Below, piece after piece: positions 11,777 through 24,089 of a stretch of 64,000 nt of DNA. Each line of letters begins with the position of its first letter. The first letter of the stretch is position 1. Location: NCBI GenBank assembly GCA_032358165.1, contig JAALGY010000017.1, forward strand, positions 1,054,001-1,118,000. The letters run 5' to 3'. Source of the DNA: Diplosphaera chodatii. Taxonomy: Eukaryota; Chlorophyta; Trebouxiophyceae; Prasiolales; Stichococcaceae. The notes under the pieces are model-generated. The model was not told where the DNA came from, made no database searches, and worked only from the letters and a program-made list of their open reading frames with translations. The translations under genes were made by a program, and so were the position numbers.

Positions 11777-14700
11777 ATGGCTGAAGCTACCGTGCCACCT
11801 GTTGCGACAGAGGAGCCGACGGAGGCAGCGCCCTTTGCGGACGATGTGGCCGCCGATCCTGCGCCGTCTGCGGCCGAGGAGGCCGCGGGCACGAAGCGGA
11901 AGTTTGATGAGGCGGCGGACGGCCCCGGCGGAGAGGAGGACGAGCACCAGAACAAGCGCATAGCGCCGACCACGGAGGCTGGCGCCACCACGTCCGCTGA
12001 GGTGAAGGTCCTTTGTGCACTTATCTAAGGGACGCCCCCGTCCAGGCGTGTAGTCTCGGCTGCACGAAGGCAGCGCTGTCGAGACCAGCAGGAGTCCTTG
12101 CTCAGGCGTGTTTGCGCCGTCGGCTTGGCCTTGGACGCCGGCAACCTTCCTGTCAAGTGCAATCAGGTCGTCTGATTGCTGTTCTGGCCGCCTCAAGCGC
12201 CGAGATGGAGGTGGTGGTGCGCCCTCGGAGCCTCTCCGAGCCGCCCAGCTCCCCGGCTTCTCGTGACCCGCTGAAGCATATGTCACAGGGCGGCGAGCCG
12301 GTGGTGGACGGGCAGCCTGTCAGCGCCGGGTTGGAAACAGCGCCCGAGGCCGCAGAATTAGCGCCCACGGCACCGTCGGGCGATGATGCGGCTGTAGCCG
12401 AGCAGATTGGTGTGCCAGAGGCGACGGCCATGCCGGACGGCAGCGATGTGGGCTCGGCACCGTTGCAGCAACAGAACGATGCGCTGGGTCAGGAGGTGCC
12501 GCTGCACGCCGAGCAGCAGCCCGGCGGCGAGCAGCCTGTGGATCCGGCAGCCCTGGCTGCTGCCCAGGCCCAGGCCGCCGTCACGGCCGCGGCCCTGACG
12601 CAGAGCGCGGGTGCCCTGGAGCAGACGCTGCAGATCCCCGGCACCATGGTCGGCAAGCTCATCGGCAAGCAGGGCGAGACCATCAAGGGCCTGCAGTACT
12701 CGACCAACACTCGCATCCAGGTGAGTTTGACGCGTTAGGCCGAGGATATGCATTCCACTGCATGCCACTGCAGGCGTTGGGTGTGCGCACAACGATGCAA
12801 CCCACAAAAGGGTCGCCTCTGCAGGCTTTACAATGCCCCTGCTGCGTTTGTGCATCGCCTCTTCTAGGCTGCATCCACGCCATCCCACTTAACTAGCGCG
12901 ACGATGCATTTGGTGATGCCTCCATTGGTCCTGCGCCTGCAGATCGACCACACGACGCCCGGTGACCTGAAGACCGTGACAGTCAGCGGGCCGTCCCCGG
13001 ACCTGGTGCAGCAGGCGGTGACGCAGATCAACGGCCTGATCTCGGAGGCCAGCGGCCCGTCTGCCGGCGACATGAGCGAGAATGTGGAGTGCCCGCCGGG
13101 CATCGTCGGCCGCATCATCGGACGCGGCGGCGAGACCATCCGCGGGCTGCAGCAGGCCAGCGGCGCGCACATCGTCGTCAACCAGGCGTGTACCGCAGCA
13201 CCTGCCTTTTTGATCCCTATGAGAAGCGCCACTACCAGCATTGTCAGTGCAGCAGGCCCTGTGGCACACTCACTATCTATTGCTTGCCACTGTCCTGCTC
13301 TACAGCGCAGCTGAGCCATCGCACCTAGTCCCGCAGCTCAGATGTTGCATCTAGTGCAGATCCGCTGCGGGTCATGCACAGCACTTTGGGCTGATCATGC
13401 CTGGTTTCGGTGCGTTGCAGGACTTTCCGGAGGGCGTGCCGCGGCAGATCAGCATCACGGGGCGGCCGGACGCGGTGCAGCGCGCCGTGAGCATGGTCAG
13501 CGAGCTCATCCAGGGCGAGCCCGGCAGCGCGCAGGCCATCATCCAGAAGGTACCTCTCTCTCTGCCTCGACAGCAATGATGCTCCTGCTGATCCAGATCG
13601 TTTGGGCGTGGCCTATACAGTGCTCTGGTAATGTGTCGAGTTAGGGTTGTGTGTTGATCGTATTATGCAAAGTTTAGGTCGTTTTTGCATTGCTGGCAGA
13701 AGTGTGAGGGTTGAAGGATGCATTTGCACCACACAACGACATAATACATGCATGACCAAGAGCGTGGCTGAGACGGTGTCGGCACTGACGCTGCGCAGCG
13801 CACCCTGCAGTTTGGCGCGGGCGTGTCGCGCGTGCTGGAGTGCCCCAAGGGCATGGTCGGCCGCGTCATCGGCAAGGGCGGCGAGACGATCAAGGCGCTG
13901 CAGAAGCAGTACTCGTGCAACATCCAGATCGAGCAGAACAGCGACCCAATGACCATCACCATCGCCGGGCAGCCGCACACCGTGGACCCCTGCGCCGTCG
14001 CGGTGCAGGAGATCATCGCCGGCGGCAACCCCTTCGGCGCCAACGCCCCGCCCAATTTCGCCGGCGGTGCGTCTCTTCATGCCATCTTGCTTTGCTGTCA
14101 CGCAAGGAGCAGGGAAGCTTGTCCCAAGGCTGCCTTTCATCGTAAGCCAGCTTGTCAGCAAGGTCGCACAAGTCGAATGTCATAATAATGGGGCAGATCA
14201 GCAGCATGCTGGCAGTGCGTATTCATGTATCCGAAGCCTGCCCAGCTTCGGAAGTGCCTTTGGTTCATTTAGGCAGTCAGCCTCTGTTTGGCTGACCAGA
14301 GTCAATGGCATGGACTTGCCTGTGTTGTACCAGTTCACTGTCGATGGCATCACCCTGACGATTTCCATTGAGCCATCGCTCGCAGGCGACGCAGGTGCGT
14401 ATGGTCAGGCGGGCGCGTACGGCGCTCCCGCGTACGGTGCGGCCTACGGTGCTGGCTACGCGCAGCCATACGGCCAGGTGAGCCTGAACACCTTTGCCCA
14501 GCATCATATGCATCAGTGTTCTAGCGAGCTTGTTCTAGCGAGCTCGTCGGCCTTGCACCCGGCTCGCGTGCCCGCGCGGCTCTGCTTGGCGCTTTGTGGT
14601 TTTGTGAGTCTGCAATCTACCAGCCGAGGGCCTCATGTGCTGAGTTGTGCTGCCTGCAGCCAGCATATGGCGCGCCATACGGTGCTGCGCCCGCCTATGG

Positions 14701-15141
14701 TGGCTATGCAGCCCCGGCGCCCGGCTATGGGGGCTACGGCGGCTACCCTGGCGGCGCCGACCCGTACGCCGCGCAGCAGCAGGGCTACGGGCAGCAGGGC
14801 TACGGGCAGCAGCCGGCGGCGGGCGGCGCTCCCGCTGCGGGAGGCTCCAGCGTCTGGCAGGTGACAGCTGCTTGACTCATCGCCGAAACCTGGTGTCGGC
14901 AGCCTGGCTCTTATGCAGCTGCAGAGAGCCTCGCAGCTGTTCGTCAAAAGCCCTTATGGTTCTGCCGCCACCTAACATGTCAGCACCTGAGCCACTGAAT
15001 GCAGTGCGTACCCAATCTCATCTGATTGTGAATCACGATTGCTGTGCCATGCAGGAGCTGCCCGACCCTGAGGGTCGGCCGTACTATTACAACACCCAGA
15101 CTGGCGTCAGCCAGTGGGAGAAGCCCGCAGAGATGGGCTGA
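11777..15141 (+). CDS. RNA-binding protein with three KH domains and a C-terminal WW domain (CHLAMY1 C1-type)
   Basis: Eight exons close in phase to 582 residues: 11777-12001, 12205-12720, 12943-13185, 13421-13549, 13811-14066, 14386-14477, 14660-14860 and 15055-15141. The start of exon 2 is the least certain border. The N-terminus is acidic and has a basic TKRKF patch. KH1, KH2 and KH3 carry GXXG loops GKQG (229-232), GRGG (307-310) and GKGG (392-395). A Gly/Tyr/Ala-rich linker with AYG and GYGQQ repeats follows, then a WW domain (Trp553, YYYN, Trp575, WEKP) ending the protein. This is the architecture of the C1 subunit of Chlamydomonas CHLAMY1, a circadian RNA-binding complex; it also resembles FUBP/KHSRP proteins, which lack WW. 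The intron after exon 3 needs a GC donor (CAG|GCGTGT), because KH2 continues in phase as NQ-DFPEG. The role is inferred as mRNA binding in nucleus or cytosol. Confidence 0.93.
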
Positions 15142-16350
15142 GCTGGGCTCGGCAGCTGCAGCAGCTGCTGGGCACCCACCCTGCCAGCACACTCACACCG
15201 AAGCGGTGGCGGCTCAGCGGTATGGCGCTGTGGGCGCTGTGATGCAAGCATGCTGCCTGGCTGCTGCTGGTGCCTGCTGCGTGGTGGAGACCTGCTGCTG
15301 CTGCTGTGGGGAGCTGCGTCGCCTGCAACTGCGCCTGCCTCGCCTGATGATCAGTGTGGCCGTGCGGCCAGAAGTTACAACACCTGCGAGACCGTACTGC
15401 ACTGCTGGGGGGCAACAGTGAGATGATCACACTATGGACGCCAGGTGATGGTGGGGGAGATGGCCCCTGTGGCAAGGGAAGGGTACAGCGGCGCAGCACA
15501 CCACGACGGGGGCAGCCATCACTTTCCACTACAGGGTCGGATGTAAGTGCTGCTTGGCACGAGTGCTGCCCTTTCGAGCGTGCTGTGCTTGGCATGAGCC
15601 TGCGCGTGATGCAAGATGTCAGCCCCAGACGTGCCAGTGTGCCTGTTGTTTGCGATGCTTTGGCTGTTGTCCACTGTGCGAGCAAATCGTCTCTCTTCAC
15701 ATCGGCAGCATCAGGGGTGCAGGCTGCACCACAGGTGGGGCTTGCCAAGTGCAACGCTTTGTTGCTGTGGCTTGCTCATTTGGCTGTGTTGGCAATGTGT
15801 GGCCAGCTGCATTGTTTTGCTTTGCTGCCGCCAGTGCTGCGCTTGCCTCGTGGTTGCGTTTTGTCCCTAGTGTTCCTGATCCTGCAGATGATATGTTGTG
15901 TGCCGATTGCACTTTGCTGTGCTTTTGTGCTCGATATGTAATGCATAAGATGACGCTGGACATAGTTATATCGCTGGCAGCACAACGCCCCACTCTCCTC
16001 ACTCGCATGCCCTTTATGGGTCATAATCACTGCTTTACATGCTGAACTACGTTCCACACTTGCTCAGTAGGCCGACAACGGACCCATGTTGATGTGCAAC
16101 CAACGGTCGCTGTTTGCCACAGCTTGTGGATGCTGCACTTGCATCTTGCTGCACCACTGCCTGTCGCGCCTACCAGTATCGGTGCCGCTGCTCAGCTGCA
16201 GCATGGGTTGGCGGGGTGACGCCAGGCACACGGTCAGAGCACGGTGGCAAGGGCAGCCCGCACCGCCGCGACAGTTGGCCAGGCAGCGGCAGGCTCGTCG
16301 CTGCAGATGTCTGCATGGTTGCATTGGAAGCCATGAGGCAGGGGGCCATG
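15142..16350. other. Long 3' UTR of the KH-WW gene and convergent spacer
   Basis: About 1.2 kb without a credible gene. It is T-rich with runs of CTG near 15290 and contains TGTAA at 15937-15941, which would give a 3' UTR of roughly 0.8 kb. An unusually long 3' UTR fits a regulated mRNA, but no (UG)7 CHLAMY1 site is present. Confidence 0.5.
15937..15941 (+). terminator. TGTAA polyadenylation signal, KH-WW gene
   Basis: Matches the chlorophyte polyadenylation motif, about 800 bases after the stop codon at 15141. Cleavage would be expected 10-20 bases downstream. Confidence 0.5.
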
Positions 16351-19300
16351 TCATCCCCTCATCAGTCTGTGCCGTGAAATGTCGGGGGTCAGGAAAGCTA
16401 CCAGGCGTACCTGGACCAGCCTAGCATTATGCAGTTGGAGGCTGACAGACACTGCCTGCAGCAGGTGTTCACATGACATCAGTGCAAGGGCCCCGCACTT
16501 GATCTGGGAGCGCAGGGCACTGAGCTCGATGGAGCGCTCCTCCAGCTCTCCATTCAGCTCCTGCAGCGCCTCGCCTTTTGCCTGCCGCTGCGCGTCTGCA
16601 TGGGTGCATTTGGCAGTGATATGAGTGCGTCCTAGTTCCACAGCAGGACCCACTGTGTTCTGAGTCCGAAGACGGCCGGACAGCTGCAGCAGATGTCAGG
16701 GCAGGAAGTGGTCTGCACAACCATCTGCACCTGCTTTCACACGGTCACGGTCTGCTGCAAGCTCGGCCCTTGCAGCTTCCGCAGCTGCCCTGCCATCAGC
16801 TTCGGCAGTTTCACGCGCTTCCTGCAGCCGCGTCTGCCAGCACCGCTCAGCATCGGCCCGCTCCTGCACAGGGGCTGACAACCCTACTCAGTGACAAGAG
16901 CTGCAGCATGCATTGCCTTTGCCTTGCAAGGTCACAATGACGGTGCTGGTACAAAAACTGCCTGAAGACTATGTGGCTCATGCAAGCCTGCTGCATTCAC
17001 AGAGGGTAAGTCGCTGAAGCTGCTAGTGTCATTACATTACGTTACAGCTTCAGCATGCCGGCGCACCTGCTGCCAGGCGTCCCGTGCCCGCTCCAGGCGC
17101 TGCGCCCAGGACGAGTCCTGGTCCAGGCGCTGCTGCCGTGCGGCCGCCGCCTCGCGGGACGCTGCACCCGCTGCATCTCGGGCGGCGGCCGCCTCGGCGG
17201 CGGCACCCAGCACGCTCGCCTCGGCGTCCTGCTGCAGGGCGTCCATCCGCCGCTGCCACGTCCTGCACACAGGAGCGTCGTATCCGAGCTTTACGCCCCT
17301 GCTGCTGTCACCTGCTGTACCGTGGCATTTGGAGCCGTCGCCAGGAGGGCTGCTCGCCATGATATGCCGAGACCTCACTTGGCATCCTGTGAGGCATGCC
17401 TACAGGAGGTACAATACCTGCACACCTGTTGCGGATGGTCTTTTCCTCGGCTGCTTGCTCCGCCGCCTGCTGTGCCCTCTGTTCTGCTGCAGCCATGTCA
17501 CGCTGCGCCTGCTGCTGCAGCTCGTCTCGCTGCCGCTGCAGCTGCGCCTCGCAATCCGACCGAAGCGCCGCTTCTAGCTTGCGTCGCTCAGCACCCTCAA
17601 CCTCCTGCACAAGCGTGACCAACACTGGCCACCCTTGAGCACATGGTTCTATGATGTCTTTTGCAGCAGTAGCCGTCGTGGCACTGCTCGGTAAGTGGAA
17701 TGCTGCGGCAGGGTTTTGTGACCAGGCGGTGCACACTTTACACACATAAACTGAGCCTTGTGGCCGTGCCATGGGCTGCTGTGGACAACAGCACACGCAG
17801 CCTGTTGCACCACGAAACATGCGACTCTGGAGGCCGCAAGCAGCTGAGCAATCGATGCTGCAGACCTTGAAGTTGCTGCCGGCGAGCTGCAGCTCCTGTT
17901 CGGCGGCGCGCTTGGCGGCGGCCACCAGCACCCGGGCTGCATCGCGGGCGGCGGCGATGCCGGCCCTGGCGTCGTGCTGGGCACGGTCGGCCCGCCGGTC
18001 GGCGGCCGCCTCGACTGCCCGGCGCTCGGCGCCACACGCCGCCAGCCCATCCTCCAGCCTGTACACGACGACCACCCCCATGTGGAACCATCCACCTCAC
18101 AAGGTGGATGAGCCAGGTGGACAGGCGGGGTGGCTGCGGCATCATGAGCTGTCAGGGCGGCCGAGACAGACACCAACGACCCGTATTCCCAGGATGCAGC
18201 ATGGCCTTCACGACAGCAGCAGCACCTGCGGGCGCAGTCGGCCCTGGCGCGGGTGACCCGCGCAGCAGCCGCCTCCTCCGCGTGCCTCGCCGCTGCCTGC
18301 GTCAATCAGCCACCGGGCACGCTGGCAATGGCGTTGACGCCGTCGCTCATCACAGGCTTTGTGATAGATGCACAGGCACCTCACACAGGCACCTCACACA
18401 GGCACCTCACTGAGAAAACTACACCTGCCAAGCAAGAGAGTATCACCTGCGCTGTGTCCCGCTCCCGAGCGGCCGTCTCCGCATGCACCCGCCCCAGGGC
18501 CGTGGCGCGCTGCTGCTGCTCCAGGGCGTCTGCGCAGGCCCGCAGCTGCGCCCGCAGGTCGTGCATCGCCCGCACGGTCGCGTCCAGCTCCTGCAGGCAC
18601 CCTCATGCCATGAGGGGTAACGGCAGGTGCGTACAGTCAATAATGATCCAAGTTGACGACCATTGACCTGCAACAGCAATGCATGCAGGTGTTGAAGGTG
18701 AGCAGTGGCCCTATTGAATGCACGGCAGTCGAATATTCCCTGACACTGGGAAGTCGATGTGCTGATTGCGTGAAAGACTACGAACCCAGTGAAGACGCCG
18801 AATGCTCAGTGTCACCTGCTGCATGGCACGTGCACTGCGCTCCGCGTGCTGGCGGGCGTCGCACTCCCTGTCGGCCGAAACACGTGCCGCCAGCGCCGCC
18901 TCGTTGGAACGCCCGCGGTCCTGGGCTGCGGCCTCCTCCGCTGCATGAGCTGCTTTCGCCTGCAGCAGAGGCGCAGCGCCAGTCACTCCTCGAGCCACTA
19001 AGCTTTTATGCTTTTGCACATGGTTTTGCACGAGGTTTGCTCATCCACAACTGGGTCGGTCACAGTATGTTGATGTGTGCAGCAACATGGCTTGTGTCGT
19101 CAAGCTGTACAACATACATGAGAATATGTGCCCTTGCTGTTGTCAAAGCACACGCCCCAGTTGCTCGTGTTGCATACCCTGGACTCGGCATCAGTCAGGC
19201 ATTGCTGCAGGCTCGACGTCTCAGCTGATGAGCGCTGCAGTTCTGCTTTGAGCCGCGTGACTTCTGCCGCGTCCGCCTCCTGCTGCTTCGCCAGTGAGCC

Positions 19301-20953
19301 TGCTGTTGCGCTGCCACTTTCCAGCTGTGCTGCCTGCAGCAAAACAGCCCGCACTTTCAGCATCTCCCAAAAAGTGACAGACCAGCTCAAAGAAAGGTTT
19401 CACACTGATTAGGTTGAATGCACCCTTTGCAATACTGCACCTGCTCGGAGCTGCGGGCCTGCTCCGCAACCAGTTGCCGCTGGGTGTCCTCCAGGCGGGC
19501 CTCCAGCGCGGCGATGGAGGCGGCATCGCGCTCAGCTGCGGCCGCCGCTGCGTCCAGCCGGGCCTGGAAGCCTCCGGCGCTGGAGTTCGCAGCAGCACGT
19601 GCGGCTGCCAACTGTGCGTTGACAGCATCCGCCTCCTGCCGAGCTGCGCTGAGGTCTGCCTGTGGTGGCGTGGTAGGCAGGTGATGACTGATGCAAAAGC
19701 TTCAGCAAGGTCCATGTGTATTGCTCTAATTCTTGACAGACTGTCAAAACAAGGTTTCCTATAACAACATGGAAACCATGAAACCCTGTCGATAGGAAGG
19801 TAAACACAAATTTTGAATACACAGCACACCTGGGCAACCTGCAGGGCGCTCTCCTTTGACTGCAGCTCCACGCAGTGCGAGGTGCGGGCTGCTGCCAGCT
19901 GCTCCCCGCTTCGCAGGGCCGCTGCGTCGGCTGCGCTCCTTCCGCCTGCCAGCTCGGCCAGTTGCGGCCTGAGGGCGGCCAGCTCCTTCTGCATGCGGTG
20001 AGGAGCGCTGTCGACGCAACTAGTTGTTGCAGCACCAATTTGTCAGGCTCGGTCGTACACCAAGTCTGTTGGTGCTTTCTCCAATCGCGCATGCCCACCA
20101 CAACACTGTCATCACGGTCAGAGCAGCATGAATAGACTTGCTGACAAACTCCAACTCAGCAAGACATACCTCTGCTGCTGCCAATGCTGCACGCAGCCCT
20201 GCTGCATCAGCGCCTGCCACTGCGAACTGCGTGTCTGTGGCGGTTGCCAGCTGTGTGGCTCGCTGAAGCGCGGCTGCGCGATCTGCCTGAGCCCCTGCCA
20301 GTGCGGCCGCGGACGCGGCGGTCTCTGCTCGAGCTGCAGCGATTGCCGCATGCAGCTGCTGCAGTGCTGCAGCATGCTGCTGTGCGGCCTGCATACCGCC
20401 CCAGTCATGCGGGTTACAGGGCTGGCAGGCACCATCACGGTGGTGGGTCGCATGATTTAAAGTACGTCTGGTGAAGCAGTGTAGGTTGTTTCAACATCGA
20501 GTATGCGAAAGAGTAGAAGAGTGAACTCGTCTGCAATTGCAAACCTGCTTGGCTTCAGTTTGCAGGCGGCCCTCGGCCACCTTGCTGGCAGCGAGGTCCT
20601 TCTGCAACTGGTCAATTGCCCGCTGCACAGACATCAACCAACACTTGCTGTGTTACTTGAAGTCAGGAACTCCAACGTGTGACCGTGCCAGCATGCAGTC
20701 CCTTGGTCTAGCGCCTTTGCAATGTCCACACCCTTACCTTTGACTGCGCCAAGAGGTGCGCCTTTTGATCAGCTTCGCCGTGTATTGCACCCTGCAACCA
20801 CCCATGAATCATTCATCGTCAGCTGATCATTCCGATCTGGCACGTCCTCTGCAAGTTGCCCAAGCTGTGCAGGCAGTGAACGACGTGCTGACCCTGTGAG
20901 CAGATCGACACAGATTTGCGCAGCACCGGCAGATGATTCTCATAGACATTCAT
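16351..20953 (-). CDS. Alanine-rich coiled-coil protein A, function unknown
   Basis: At least ten minus-strand exons, separated by introns, encode heptad-like helices rich in Ala, Glu, Gln and Arg. Examples from N to C: LQKDLAASKVAEGRLQTEAK (about 20600), AETAASAAALAGAQADRAAA (about 20310), KELAALRPQLAELAGGRS (about 19960), AALEARLEDTQRQLVAEQAR (about 19490), EVTRLKAELQRSSAETSSLQ (about 19240), ALEQQQRATALGRVHAETAA (about 18510), QRQRDELQQQAQRDMAAAEQ (about 17520), RLEQARDAWQQVRR-like helix (about 17090) and ALQELNGELEERSIELSALR (about 16530). A likely start is ATG 20951-20953, but earlier exons are possible. The last frame runs to a stop at 16351. No catalytic domain is visible. Proteins of this kind act as scaffolds, for example at basal bodies, Golgi or cytoskeleton; nothing here fixes which. 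Splitting into two genes cannot be excluded. Confidence 0.6.
18371..18409. repeat. Three tandem copies of a 13-bp unit
   Basis: CACAGGCACCTCA occurs three times head to tail without mismatch. It sits in an intron of coiled-coil gene A and has no coding consequence. Confidence 0.85.
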
Positions 20954-21556
20954 CTTCTGGGCTTCGATACATCTTGAATCTTGAATCACGCTCTGTCAGC
21001 CTGCCCGCACCGATCGCGGGGTGGACGTGCCACTCATGTTGTGTCACCATGCAGTGTTGACCTGGCTCTGGCCGCTGGAGTATAGGCTGCAATGCACGAT
21101 ATGCATGCCTTTCAAATGCACACCATAAGGCCATGGTCGAAAAGGGCTACTGTGCAGGCTGCGTCCCGTGCAGATCTCCGTCCAAGAAAATTTGCAACCT
21201 CCCTGCTACAGCACATTGTCGCTACAGACAGTTCAGAGCCCCCGATACAGTCTCAGGCCGTTTCACGCCCTTGCTAAAGTGCAGCACAAGGATCGAAGTA
21301 GCTCTCTCGGCTTCACAGTTTACTTTATTGCTGCAAGGTTTGCCCCAAGCAACCCCATCAGAGTGGTGACGTTTCGGTAGACGAGCGTGATCGCGTGCAA
21401 TGGCATCTAAGGTGTACAACACCTAAGGCGAGCATCGATCACCGTTATGCAACGCAAACGTCGGAATACTCGCCGCTGGCACCACAGTAGCGCCGGACCG
21501 CAGCACCGCATGTGACCAGCCAGGTCTCCAGCACAGCAGCTGGCTTTGGCGACACA
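20954..21556. promoter_or_regulatory. Divergent promoter region, coiled-coil A / PAPS transporter
   Basis: About 600 bases between divergent genes. Open frames here look random. It contains an ATGCATGC run at 21101-21108. 5' UTR exons of either gene may lie here. Confidence 0.4.
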
Positions 21557-23832
21557 ATGCCCACAGCCAAGAGCTCGGTCATGGCGCGGCGGCTGCATAT
21601 GATCTGGTGTGTGGGCGGCATCCTGGGCAGCCTGCTGCTGTATGGCGTCCTGCAGGTGGGCGTCGGCACACGGTTTGGCGGTGCTCCTATGAGTTGTTCT
21701 AGTACTATCTGGCTCCAGCATCGCGAGCACGCAATCCTGTATCCAAGGGCGCTTCCGGCATATGTCAGTAATGTACCTATTGGACACAACATCTGCACCA
21801 CTCGCAGGAGCGGATCATGGCGGAGCCATTTGGCGGCGTGCAGTTCTCACACTCGCTGCTGCTGGTCTTGTGCAACCGGCTCACAACGTGCCTGATCTCT
21901 CTGATCACCATTGCGGTATGTATCGGTTGCAGACCGACAGCAGATCACCTGTAAGGCACATCGTGTCATGTGCATCAGGTTCACTGCGTTGTTGATGTCG
22001 CCATTTGGTCGTGATTCAGGTGAAGGGGCAGGACCCTCGGCCACAGGCACCGCTGTATGCTTACGCGGCGGTCAGCCTGTCGAATGTTGTCGCCACCACG
22101 TGCCAGTATGAGGCGCTACGGTACCTCACCTTCCCAATGCAGACGCTGGCAAAGTGTGCAAAGATGCTGCCGGTCATGCTGTGGGGAGCCGCCATCAACA
22201 GCAAGACATACAGCTTGCAGGTGTCGACCTTGCATTTCACTTGTATGCCAGCGCTATGCCCTACAGCAGTGTCCTGATGCTACTGGCCACACGTCACTTG
22301 GCAGTGCAGATGTTACATCTGGTGCTGAAGCACACAAAGAGCGCCCTATGTGTGGCCCGACGTGACCGGCTCGCTGAAGGATGCAAAGGGCACTCGATGT
22401 GTAAGCTGATGTGTGTGGCGTGCAGGACTACGGGGCGGCGCTGCTGATCACCATCGGCTGTGCATGTTTCATGGTGACGGGCAGCGTCAGCGCCAAAGCA
22501 GCTCAGCACACAATGCCAGTTGGTGGTCTGCCGTCGCATGTCTTTGGCGCGGTGCTGATGGTCACCTACCTGACATTCGATGGCTTCACATCCACGTGGC
22601 AGGTTGGCTTTGCAAAGTTTGAACAATACGGCCGCCCTGCGAGATGCCCTTCATACCGCAAAGACGTGCCAAGCGCTCAGTATTGTACGACACTGAGACC
22701 TGGGATGTGCCTCTTTGCGCAGGACAAGTTGTTCAGGGGCACCCGCATGAGCATCTACAACCAAAGCTTCTACATGACGATGGTGTCTGCTGTGCTCAGC
22801 TTCTCAGGTGCCACTCTGCAGTCTCCTAGTGGCGCCAAGCCAGATCACAGAAAGTTCCAAGAGCCATGATTCACACAGCACTTGACAAAACCTGGATGTG
22901 CTGCAGGGCTGCTGACCAGTGGGCAGCTGGTGCCGGCGGTGCGCTTCGTGTGGCAGCACCCCAGGGCGCTGGCCTCCATCTTCGCACTGTCCATGGCAGC
23001 GACCACAGGTCGGGGGCGGATGCACGCTGCCTGGATGAGCAGCCCGCCTGACGCCTGCTCAGAATGCAATCTTGAGGCTGGACATGAGCAGGGAGGACAG
23101 TTGCTGCTCTCTCTGCACAGCAGGCCAGCTGTTCATCACGCACACCATCCGCAGCTACGGCGCCCTGCTGTTTGCGACCGTCATGACGACGCGGCAGTTC
23201 CTGTCGGTGCTGCTGTCGTGCCTGCTGTTCCGCCACCCCCTGGCCCCCGGCCAATGGTGAGTCACCTGCGTGCACAGGCGGTCATTTCTGAATCTGCGTG
23301 CCACAGTTGTAAGCAAGTGGCAAGCTGTGGCGTGACGGCATATGCCACACAAGTGAGCAGTCCTGGCTTCACCGATGACAAGGTGGATTGCAGGGTCAGC
23401 ACTGTGGTCGTGTTTGCGACGGTGTACATGCGCAGCTTCAGCAAGAAGCGGGGTGCCCTCACACGCACGAAGTCGAGGGGTCTGACGCAGCAATTCAGCA
23501 GGTGTGATGCGAGATCGTCGTCAGTTTGATGTCATCCACCTGAAATGCAGCGGCACGGCAAGGGCTGTTTGTGATGCCTGCTACTTGAGTCAAAGGGCGC
23601 TCCTTTAGGTGTGCTGTCTGATGTGCTGGCATGTGTCTGCAGGTCGCTCAGCTCGGGTCTGGGCCTCAAATCAGCACAGACAGCAGCCGCAGCACTGCCA
23701 GAGATGGAACACATCGGCGAAGAACCAGATGGCAGCGCGATGAATGGCGGGGTGGACAGTGATGCAGTGCCAGTCAATGGTATGCATGTGCCAACAGCAG
23801 CTGCCGACCACGCCCAAGATAAGGCGGACTGA
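21557..23832 (+). CDS. PAPS transporter, SLC35B2 (PAPST1)-like nucleotide-sugar transporter
   Basis: Nine exons close in phase to 400 residues: 21557-21655, 21808-21915, 22020-22220, 22426-22602, 22723-22807, 22907-23008, 23124-23256, 23394-23501 and 23643-23832. The protein is a 10-helix carrier of the drug/metabolite superfamily. Family-defining stretches are GVLQERIM, ASLSNV-like AVSLSNVVATTCQYEALRYL, FPMQTLAKCAKMLPVMLWG, DGFTSTWQDKLF, GQLFITHTI and FATVMTTRQFLSVLLSCLLF. These match animal and plant transporters that bring 3'-phosphoadenosine 5'-phosphosulfate into the Golgi, where it feeds polysaccharide and protein sulfation. SLC35B1/UDP-galactose transporters are a weaker alternative. 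After the last helix is a basic SFSKKR stretch, then a hydrophilic acidic tail of about 65 residues. It ends 257 bases from the tail of another transporter gene. Confidence 0.85.
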
Positions 23833-24089
23833 CGAACAGCAAACAATGACATAAGAAAGCCAGCAATTTGGATGTTGCAGTGGTTTCATGCTGGTGCAGC
23901 AAGGCATATGGTCGGATCCAGGCGTCCTAGAGGCAGGAATGGCAGCCACATCGACTTAGCAGTATCAAATTGGAACCCCAATGATATACACGGCTGCTTC
24001 ATCATGTCATTCAATGCGTAAAAAATCTGTGGGTCAAGCACAATGGCAGTGAGTCTGGCACCAGGCTGCAAAGTCTCCTGTGCTGCTGC

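Noticed and set aside
15142..16350. CHLAMY1 target site (UG repeat of seven or more) in the long 3' UTR
   Set aside because: I looked for (TG)7 here and elsewhere in the window and found only short TG runs.
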